Source of the DNA: Desulfobacterales bacterium
Lineage (GTDB): Bacteria > Desulfobacterota > Desulfobacteria > Desulfobacterales > Desulfobacteraceae
Assembly: GCA_022361135.1 (NCBI GenBank)
Contig: JAKSBM010000971.1
Location: 1-11,973, forward strand
Direction: 5' to 3'
DNA: 11,973 nucleotides
Shown piece after piece: positions 1 to 4,882 of this stretch; within the stretch, counting starts at the first letter, position 1, and the number at the start of each line of letters is the position of its first letter. The translations under genes and the position numbers were made by a program. Below the pieces are notes generated by a model that saw only the letters and a program-made list of their open reading frames with translations, was not told where the DNA came from and did not search any database.

Positions 1-437
1 ATAACACCTTCAATGGTGCCGTCGGCATCGTAGATTTCCTTGATGGCATCCCAAACTTTAACTTTCTTGGCCTTGTCGCGGGAAAGAAGAACAGTTTCTT
101 CTTCTTCGTCCCAGACTTCGATCATGACCTCAAATTCATCACCAACGTTTACGTTTACATTGCCTTCCTCGTCAATGAATTCCTGAATAGAGATCTGTCC
201 TTCGGATTTGTATCCCACGTCGACCAGAACCATGTCCCGTCCAACGGAAATGACAGTTCCTGTAACAACCTGTCCCTCTTCAAATTTTTTAAGGCTGGAT
301 TCGTAGATGCCCAGGAGTTCTTCCATGGACTCTTCACCGGTGATGTCAGCCATCTCCAGAGCGGCTGTCTCTTCTGTGTTCTCTAATTCTTCGGTTTTCA
401 TTTCTTGGTTTTCGTTTTCTTCAGCAATGTTGTTCAT
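1..437 (-). CDS. rpsA: 30S ribosomal protein S1, N-terminal part (partial, runs off left edge)
   Basis: The minus strand from ATG 437-435 is open to the window edge and encodes about 145 residues. It begins with an acidic tail rich in Glu (MNNIAEENENQE, then many E residues). An S1-type OB-fold repeat follows, with FEEGQVVTGTVISVGRDMV, then VDVGYKSEGQISI, then a second beta segment ending LLSRDKAKK. This is the first S1 repeat of ribosomal protein S1, which binds mRNA on the small subunit and helps initiate translation. A strong purine run (AGGGGG, complement of 448-452) lies about 10 nt before the start, which supports it. The rest of the protein, usually four to six S1 repeats, is outside the window. 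It sits downstream of cmk, as in E. coli and many other proteobacteria. The acidic leader of about 25 residues before the motif GEESMEELL is a little longer than in E. coli S1. Confidence 0.95.
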   Translation of the reverse strand, partial: MNNIAEENENQEMKTEELENTEETAALEMADITGEESMEELLGIYESSLKKFEEGQVVTGTVISVGRDMVLVDVGYKSEGQISIQEFIDEEGNVNVNVGDEFEVMIEVWDEEEETVLLSRDKAKKVKVWDAIKEIYDADGTIEGV

Positions 438-469
438 TAATATTATTCCCCCTAATCGGTATTTTTGTT

Positions 470-499
470 ACCCGCCAACGCGCCCCAGAAGGGTCGGGT
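470..499 (-). promoter_or_regulatory. Structured leader of rpsA mRNA (candidate hairpin)
   Basis: In the 131-nt gap between cmk and rpsA, read on the minus strand, an ACCCG arm (complement of 495-499) can pair with CGGGT (complement of 470-474). A smaller hairpin nested inside pairs CCC with GGG (plus coordinates 84-86 of the 400s block, i.e. 484-486 with 491-493) across a four-base loop. It would lie at the 5' end of a transcript started from the candidate promoter at 506-533. Autoregulation through a structured leader is known for E. coli rpsA; a similar role here is only an inference. The stems are short. Confidence 0.3.
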
Positions 500-505
500 C
501 ATGCG

Positions 506-533
506 AGTACAATTCACCTGTATAGCAAGTCAA
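506..533 (-). promoter_or_regulatory. Candidate sigma70-type promoter for rpsA
   Basis: On the minus strand TTGACT (complement of 528-533) and TGTACT (complement of 506-511) are separated by 16 nt. They match the -35 consensus at 5 of 6 and the -10 consensus at 4 of 6 positions. Transcription would begin near 499, giving a leader of about 60 nt. It would let rpsA be transcribed independently of hisC-cmk. This is a sequence match only. Confidence 0.4.
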
Positions 534-568
534 AACATGAAAATCAACCCTATATTGATAAAGGGCCT

Positions 569-1219
569 TTATTTTTTCAAATATTTGTGCATGGTATCCA
601 CCACTTCACGAATGCTCAGATGGGTGGAATCCACTTTAATTGCATCTTCGGCAGGCTTCAGGGGAGCCTCTTTCCGTTGGGAATCATTTTGATCCCGGGT
701 GGCCATATCCGACTTCACCTTTTCAAGGTCGGCCTTGGTCTTTCCCATTTCTTCAAATCGACGCTGAGCCCGGATGGACAGATCGGCAAACAGGAAAAAC
801 TTAAACGGTGCGTTGGGAAAAACCACGGTGCCCATGTCCCGCCCCTCAAATACGGCATCCTCTTGATCGGCAATGCGACGCTGGATGTCCAGCAGGGCCT
901 GCCTCACCATGGGAAGGGCCGAGGTCTCCGAGGCCAGCATTGAAATCTCAGGGGTTCGAATTTCATCGCTGATATCCCGGCCGGAAACGGTGAGCCGTGT
1001 CCCATTTTGGGTAAACCCCAGATCCAGTTTTTCAAGGAAGGGAGCCAACTCATCGGCGTTTTTCCAGTCAATGCCCTGCTCCCGGATCTGGTGGGCAACG
1101 CCGCGGTAAAGTGCCCCGGTGTCCACATAGACACATCCCAGTTCCTGGGCCAGCATGCGGCTGATTGTGGTTTTTCCGGCACCGGCCGGACCGTCAATGG
1201 TGATAATGCGATGGTTCAT
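569..1219 (-). CDS. cmk: Cytidylate kinase (CMP/dCMP kinase)
   Basis: A 216-residue protein that phosphorylates CMP and dCMP with ATP in the cytoplasm. The P-loop GPAGAGKTT is at residues 10-18 (Lys16). The CMP-site motif DTGALYRG is at 33-40. EGRDMGTVVFP is at 125-135, with the Arg127-Asp128 pair typical of CMP kinases. A lid-type segment TRDQNDSQR at 174-182 is followed by DSTHLSI near the C-terminus. Length is close to the usual 220-230 residues. The start has a good Shine-Dalgarno (GAGGAG) that overlaps the hisC stop codon, and only 9 nt separate the two genes, so translational coupling with hisC is likely. rpsA lies 131 nt downstream on the same strand, a widely conserved neighbour pair. 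Nothing looks broken. Confidence 0.96.
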   Translation of the reverse strand: MNHRIITIDGPAGAGKTTISRMLAQELGCVYVDTGALYRGVAHQIREQGIDWKNADELAPFLEKLDLGFTQNGTRLTVSGRDISDEIRTPEISMLASETSALPMVRQALLDIQRRIADQEDAVFEGRDMGTVVFPNAPFKFFLFADLSIRAQRRFEEMGKTKADLEKVKSDMATRDQNDSQRKEAPLKPAEDAIKVDSTHLSIREVVDTMHKYLKK

Positions 1220-1228
1220 TCTTACTCC

Positions 1229-2329
1229 TCAGGCCGGATCTTGTTCCAACACGCTTTTCAAGGCAGCCAGAAAGGCCTGGTTTTCTTCTGGAAGCCCGGC
1301 GTTTACACGCAGATAATTTTTAAATCCATAGGATTTCATGGAGCGGGCAATCACCCCTTCTTTTAACAGGGCGTTGAACACTTTCTTGGAGTCCCGCCCC
1401 ACATCCACCATGAGAAAATTGGATTGGGAAGGAAGGCAGCTCAGCCCCATGTCCCTGAGACCGGAGACCAATTGGTCCAGCCCGTCATGGGCACATTGTA
1501 CACTCTGGGCCAGGAATTCGCCATCGGCCAGTGCAGCACAGGCGGCCACCTGGGCCAGACTATTCACATTAAAGGGCTGGCGGATCCGGTGGAGGATTTG
1601 GGCCACCCCCTCATCCATGATTCCGTATCCCACCCGAAACCCGGCCAGACCATAGGCCTTGGAAAAGGTTCTCAGGGTGATAATCCGATCATCGGCCAGG
1701 GGCCTTTCCAGGGAATCATATACGCTGTCGTCCCGGACAAATTCCGCATAGGCCTCATCCACAACAATCAGAACATCCGCCGGCACCCGGCGACTGAATT
1801 CAATGAAATCGGAACGGGAAATGGTTCCCCCGGTGGGATTAAAGGGGTTGGTGATAAATACCATGCGGGTTTTCGGCCCAATGCCCTGGATCAATGCCTC
1901 CAGATCCGTATCAAAGCCTTTGAGGGGAACCATGATGGGATTTCCCTTGGCGATTTTTACACAGATTTCATACATGAGAAACGACGGCAGGGGCATGAGG
2001 GCTTCTTCCCCGGGGTTGAGAAAGGCATGGCACAGCAGACAGATGATATCGTCGGATCCGTTGCCAATGACCACATTCCCGGTTGAAACCCCATATTTTT
2101 CCGCCAGCATTTCAGTCAATTCAGGTGCTGCAGATTCGGGATAACGATGCATCTGGGAGAGATGATGGAGGACAGCGTCTTTGATTGCGGGTGAACATCC
2201 CAGGGGATTTTCATTGGATGCCAACTTAACGGCCTCCTTAATCCCCAGCTCCCGTTCCAGCTCCTTGAGGGGTTTTCCCGCCTCGTAGGCTTGAATGGTT
2301 TCGACCGTGGAACTCATGTTGAATTTCAT
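1229..2329 (-). CDS. hisC: Histidinol-phosphate / aromatic aminotransferase (HisC family)
   Basis: A 366-residue fold-type I PLP aminotransferase. Numbered from the start chosen here: SNENPLG at 38-44, NPFNPTGG at 161-168, the PLP-contact motif DEAYAEF at 191-197, the Schiff-base lysine Lys224 in TFSKAYGLAGFRVGYG, and the substrate-carboxylate arginine near 341 in LRVNAG. ATG 2329 was chosen because CAGGAG lies 8 nt upstream. The reading frame extends to a TTG at 2392, but that would place the start inside the promoter and adds an unrelated N-terminus. HisC enzymes make histidinol phosphate from imidazole acetol phosphate, but many also transaminate phenylpyruvate or prephenate. Its place directly ahead of cmk-rpsA, with no other his genes visible, resembles the aromatic-pathway supraoperon of other bacteria. 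A Tyr/Phe role is therefore as plausible as a histidine role. Family assignment is secure; substrate is not. Confidence 0.92.
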   Translation of the reverse strand: MKFNMSSTVETIQAYEAGKPLKELERELGIKEAVKLASNENPLGCSPAIKDAVLHHLSQMHRYPESAAPELTEMLAEKYGVSTGNVVIGNGSDDIICLLCHAFLNPGEEALMPLPSFLMYEICVKIAKGNPIMVPLKGFDTDLEALIQGIGPKTRMVFITNPFNPTGGTISRSDFIEFSRRVPADVLIVVDEAYAEFVRDDSVYDSLERPLADDRIITLRTFSKAYGLAGFRVGYGIMDEGVAQILHRIRQPFNVNSLAQVAACAALADGEFLAQSVQCAHDGLDQLVSGLRDMGLSCLPSQSNFLMVDVGRDSKKVFNALLKEGVIARSMKSYGFKNYLRVNAGLPEENQAFLAALKSVLEQDPA

Positions 2330-2360
2330 GGAATCTGCTCCTGAATGGATAAAAGAGTAA

Positions 2361-2389
2361 TATGTAGTTAGGATTTGAATTTTTGTCAA
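2361..2389 (-). promoter_or_regulatory. Candidate sigma70-type promoter for hisC-cmk
   Basis: On the minus strand a perfect -35 hexamer TTGACA (complement of 2384-2389) is followed after 17 nt by TACATA (complement of 2361-2366). The start would be about 30 nt before the hisC ATG, leaving room for its Shine-Dalgarno. The -10 match is weak (3 of 6); CATATT two bases further is an alternative. The site lies in the 107-nt divergent gap between hisC and namZ. I could not identify an equally good promoter for the plus-strand gene. Confidence 0.5.
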
Positions 2390-2436
2390 CACCTATGGTA
2401 GAGATGTTTTCAAACCCCAAACCCTACGGAGACCCT

Positions 2437-3612
2437 ATGCCCCATCGCGTTTTAACCGGGCTTGAAACCCTGAAACAGACCCCCTTGCCGGAACTGGAAG
2501 GAAAGCGGCTTGGCCTGCTGGCCAACCCCGCTTCCGTCACATCGGACTTTACCCATGCCCGAACCCTGATCCAGCAACGCTTTCCCGGCCAGCTCAAGGC
2601 CCTGTTTTCACCCCAGCACGGTTTTTTCGCCGAAAAGCAGGACAATATGATTGAATCCGGGCACGGGCGGGACCCGGAACTGGACATCCCCATCTTCAGC
2701 CTTTACAGCGAAACCCGGATCCCCACCCCGGAAATGTTTGATCCCATTGACACCTTGCTCATTGACATCCAGGATGTGGGCACCCGGGTTTATACCTTTA
2801 TATATACCATCTCCCATTGCATGGAGATGGCCGCCCAATGCAATAAGGAAATCGTCATCCTGGACCGGCCCAACCCCATCGGCGGAATCCAGGTGGAGGG
2901 CAACCTCCTGGAAGATGAATTCACCTCCTTTGTGGGACGCTACCCCATCCCCATGCGCCACGGCATGACCGTGGGGGAAATTTCACAATTCTTCAATACA
3001 ACCTTCAATATCAATTGTGAACTCAGCGTTATCCCCATGGAAGGGTGGCACAGGGGAATGTATTGGGAGGATACCGGACTGCCATGGATCCCCCCTTCAC
3101 CCAATTTACCCACCCCCCTTTCCTGTGCGGTCTACCCGGGCCAGGTGATATACGAAGGCACACAACTCAGCGAAGGCCGGGGCACCACCCTGCCCTTTGA
3201 ACAATTCGGCGCCCCCTACCTTGACCTCAAAGCCATCCAAGGGGAAGCATGCCAATTGATAAAAGGCGCACATCTCAGGCCGGTGCATTTTGAACCCACC
3301 TCGGGAAAACACGGGGGGAAAATTTGTCGCGGCTTCCATATCCATGTCACCGACCGAAGGGAATTCCGCCCCTATTTTGCCTCCCTATCCCTGCTCCGGC
3401 TCATCCAAAAACACCATCACCAGGAGTTTGAATATAAGCAGCCCCCCTATGAGTACGAATTTGATCGTCTTCCCATGGATCTGATCCTGGGCAGTCAACG
3501 GCTTCGTTGCGCCATTGAAGCACAGGCAGACATCGGTGATTTGGCATCCGAATGGCAACGGGAAGCCCACGCCTTTAAAACCGAATCCAGGGCCTTTTAT
3601 CTCTATGACTGA
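2437..3612 (+). CDS. namZ: NamZ-like exo-beta-N-acetylmuramidase (DUF1343, GH171), apparently cytosolic
   Basis: A 391-residue protein of the DUF1343 family, whose characterised member is B. subtilis NamZ (YbbC). NamZ removes MurNAc from the non-reducing end of peptidoglycan fragments. Family hallmarks in order: GLLANPASV (26-34), ALFSPQHGFF (55-64), TLLIDIQDVGTRVYTF (106-121), ILDRPNPIGG (141-150), PMRHGMTVGE (172-181), PPSPNLPT (219-226), YPGQVIYEGTQLSEGRGTT (233-251) and PFEQFGAPYLD (253-263). ATG 2437 is chosen because CGGAGA sits 5 nt upstream; an in-frame TTG (2383) and ATGs (2395, 2404) are possible but less well supported. There is no signal peptide or lipobox, whereas many family members are exported, so a cytosolic site is inferred. 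The segment SPQHGF carries Gln where, from memory, Bacillus-type members read PEHG. The stop codon overlaps the rnhA start by 8 nt, so the two genes are co-transcribed. Confidence 0.88.
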   Translation: MPHRVLTGLETLKQTPLPELEGKRLGLLANPASVTSDFTHARTLIQQRFPGQLKALFSPQHGFFAEKQDNMIESGHGRDPELDIPIFSLYSETRIPTPEMFDPIDTLLIDIQDVGTRVYTFIYTISHCMEMAAQCNKEIVILDRPNPIGGIQVEGNLLEDEFTSFVGRYPIPMRHGMTVGEISQFFNTTFNINCELSVIPMEGWHRGMYWEDTGLPWIPPSPNLPTPLSCAVYPGQVIYEGTQLSEGRGTTLPFEQFGAPYLDLKAIQGEACQLIKGAHLRPVHFEPTSGKHGGKICRGFHIHVTDRREFRPYFASLSLLRLIQKHHHQEFEYKQPPYEYEFDRLPMDLILGSQRLRCAIEAQADIGDLASEWQREAHAFKTESRAFYLYD

Positions 3613-4270
3613 TGCAGCAAAAAAAGAAGGACGCAATCCCCAATGGATCCGCATGAGCTTCAAGGACAATAAGGTCTGGGTGGAAACCGGAGAGGACGGC
3701 ACACCCATTGAAAAGGACAATAAGGTCCGGATCAAATACAACCTCATGCAGGACCATGAATACTGGATCAACAAAGAAAGCCTGAAACCGGAAGAACAGG
3801 CCCTGCCGGCCGGTGCCAAGGAAAGAAAACCCAGGAAGAAAAAGGCAAAGCCCCTGGACCTGTCCCAGCTGCCCGTCAATTGCATCCGCATTTTCACCGA
3901 TGGGGCGTCATCGGGGAATCCAGGCCCATCGGGCATTGGCATTCTTCTCCAATACCAGGCCCATGAAAAAAAAATATCCAAATCCATAGGCCGGGCCACC
4001 AACAACACGGCAGAACTCACCGCCATCCAGCAGGGACTGCTGGCATTGAAACGCCGGGATTTACCCGTGAGGATATTCACGGACTCCAAATATGCCATGG
4101 ATGTTTTAACGGGAGCAAAAAAAGCCGGAACACATAAAGAGTTGGTGGGAAAAATTCAGGAATTGATGGGCCAATTCAAGGACATTGATTTTATCAAGGT
4201 CAAAGCCCATGCCGGCATAAAGGAAAATGAGGTGGCCGACTATCTGGCCGTATCGGCCATAGAAAAGTAA
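3605..4270 (+). CDS. rnhA: Ribonuclease HI with an unusual N-terminal extension
   Basis: A 221-residue protein; residues about 93-221 form a complete RNase HI domain, which cuts the RNA strand of RNA:DNA hybrids. The catalytic set is intact: Asp99 (FTDGASSGNPG), Glu137 (NTAELTAI), Asp160 (IFTDSKYAM), His202 (KAHAGIKENE) and Asp212 (VADYLA). Spacings match E. coli RNase HI (D10, E48, D70, H124, D134) to within one residue. Residues 1-62 hold a separate small segment (QWIRMSFKDNKVWVETGEDG, then KVRIKYNLMQDHEYWI) that I do not recognise and that does not look like the usual hybrid-binding domain. A basic linker (KERKPRKKKAKP, 72-83) joins the two parts. ATG 3605 was chosen because it gives an ATGACTGA overlap with the namZ stop, typical of translational coupling. 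The frame is open further upstream to 3515, but that part overlaps namZ coding sequence. Confidence 0.9.
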   Translation: MTDAAKKEGRNPQWIRMSFKDNKVWVETGEDGTPIEKDNKVRIKYNLMQDHEYWINKESLKPEEQALPAGAKERKPRKKKAKPLDLSQLPVNCIRIFTDGASSGNPGPSGIGILLQYQAHEKKISKSIGRATNNTAELTAIQQGLLALKRRDLPVRIFTDSKYAMDVLTGAKKAGTHKELVGKIQELMGQFKDIDFIKVKAHAGIKENEVADYLAVSAIEK

Positions 4271-4284
4271 GGGGAAGAGGACAT

Positions 4285-4320
4285 AAAAAAGGGACCGATA
4301 TTGACAACGGTCCCGTTTTT
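4285..4320. terminator. Bidirectional rho-independent terminator
   Basis: GGGACCG (4291-4297) pairs perfectly with CGGTCCC (4308-4314) across a 10-nt loop. A T run (4316-4320) follows on the plus strand, and an A run (4285-4290) precedes it, which reads as a T run on the minus strand. It lies between the convergent rnhA (ends 4270) and the small membrane protein gene (ends 4344) and can stop transcription from both. Confidence 0.93.
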
Positions 4321-4343
4321 ACAAAACTTGATTTGTCTGAAAC

Positions 4344-4601
4344 TTATTTTTTCAGATCAGCCAGCTCTTTTTCCAGCTCAGCAATTCTGGCCTTGTCATC
4401 TTCAGCAGGAGCTTCGGTGCCTTCTTCGCTTTTCCAGGAATCTTTAAGTTCGTCAAAGCCGAGGTAGAGGGCAAGGCCGCCACCCAGCAAGAGAACAGGC
4501 GGAAGACATCCAGCCAGAAGATTCAAGAATTCACCAAACCAGACTGCCAAGCCCACAACACCGAGAAGAACTGCAATAGCACCGCCAATTAACGTTTTCA
4601 T
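4344..4601 (-). CDS. Small two-helix membrane protein with C-terminal coiled coil (unknown function)
   Basis: An 85-residue protein I do not recognise. Two hydrophobic helices are visible, about residues 4-22 (rich in Gly, Ala, Val, Leu) and 28-48 (with a CLPP and a GGG motif). A short soluble tail follows, acidic at first (EEGTEAPAEDD) and then helical with leucine heptads (RIAELEKELADLKK), suggesting oligomerisation. Both ends are probably on the cytoplasmic side. The start is well supported: AAGGAGG lies 8 nt upstream, and a candidate promoter precedes it at 4648-4675. It is monocistronic, with its own promoter and terminator. The short length with a Gly-rich helix pair loosely recalls small proteins such as MamI of magnetosomes, but nothing else here supports that. 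Confidence 0.8.
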   Translation of the reverse strand: MKTLIGGAIAVLLGVVGLAVWFGEFLNLLAGCLPPVLLLGGGLALYLGFDELKDSWKSEEGTEAPAEDDKARIAELEKELADLKK

Positions 4602-4647
4602 AAAGATATCCTCCTTAAACTTTTATGCAACACCAAAAAATGTCCAT

Positions 4648-4675
4648 ACTTTAAACAGAAAAAAGCGCTTGTCAA
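4648..4675 (-). promoter_or_regulatory. Candidate promoter for the small membrane protein gene
   Basis: On the minus strand a perfect TTGACA (complement of 4670-4675) is followed after 16 nt by TAAAGT (complement of 4648-4653), giving a leader of about 40 nt that contains the strong AAGGAGG ribosome binding site. A perfect -35 together with a strong ribosome binding site suggests good expression. Confidence 0.6.
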
Positions 4676-4714
4676 TAATTTTTGAAAAATAACATAGGAA
4701 ACGGCTTTAATCAA

Positions 4715-4759
4715 GGCTATTTTAGCAGTATCCCCCCGACTACCCAAGGGCGCTAAGCC
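4715..4759. other. GC-rich foldable island in an AT-rich intergenic region
   Basis: The 281-nt gap 4602-4882 is AT-rich apart from this stretch. TTAGC (4722-4726) pairs with GCTAA (4752-4756), extended by GGC (4715-4717) with GCC (4757-4759) after a 4-nt bulge. The loop holds a run of six C (4732-4737) and the sequence ACCCAAGGGC. A second CCCGGG-centred patch lies at 4812-4817. The role is unknown: possible structured RNA, operator or small-repeat remnant. Confidence 0.3.
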
Positions 4760-4820
4760 ATGATTATAAAGGGTTTTCATAAATGGATCTCAATTATCAT
4801 ATTGCCATTAGACCCGGGCT

Positions 4821-4850
4821 TTGATAAAAAATTAAGATTTAAGTTATTTT
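4821..4850 (+). promoter_or_regulatory. Candidate promoter for the plsB operon
   Basis: TTGATA (4821-4826) and TATTTT (4845-4850) are spaced by 18 nt, matching the consensus at 5 of 6 and 4 of 6 positions. Transcription would start near 4857, about 25 nt before plsB, whose ribosome binding site AAAGGAA (4871-4877) fits in that leader. The AT-rich surroundings raise the chance of a false match. Confidence 0.4.
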
Positions 4851-4882
4851 GAATTCAAGGCCAAGTATTAAAAGGAATTTCA

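Noticed and set aside
2383..2436. Upstream TTG/ATG start for NamZ, possibly encoding a signal peptide
   Set aside because: The extra residues (MSTPMVEMFSNPKPYGDP) are not hydrophobic and lack a ribosome binding site, while ATG 2437 has CGGAGA at good spacing.
4344..4601. MamI-like magnetosome protein
   Set aside because: Only size and the two Gly-rich helices are similar; no other magnetosome gene is present.
4598..4780. A 60-residue minus-strand open frame upstream of the small membrane protein
   Set aside because: It covers the candidate promoter and the foldable island, has no good ribosome binding site and no protein-like composition.
4732..4830. GEMM-I c-di-GMP riboswitch on the minus strand
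   Set aside because: Two fragments look similar, but the conserved 5' GGCAAACC region and correct spacing are absent.
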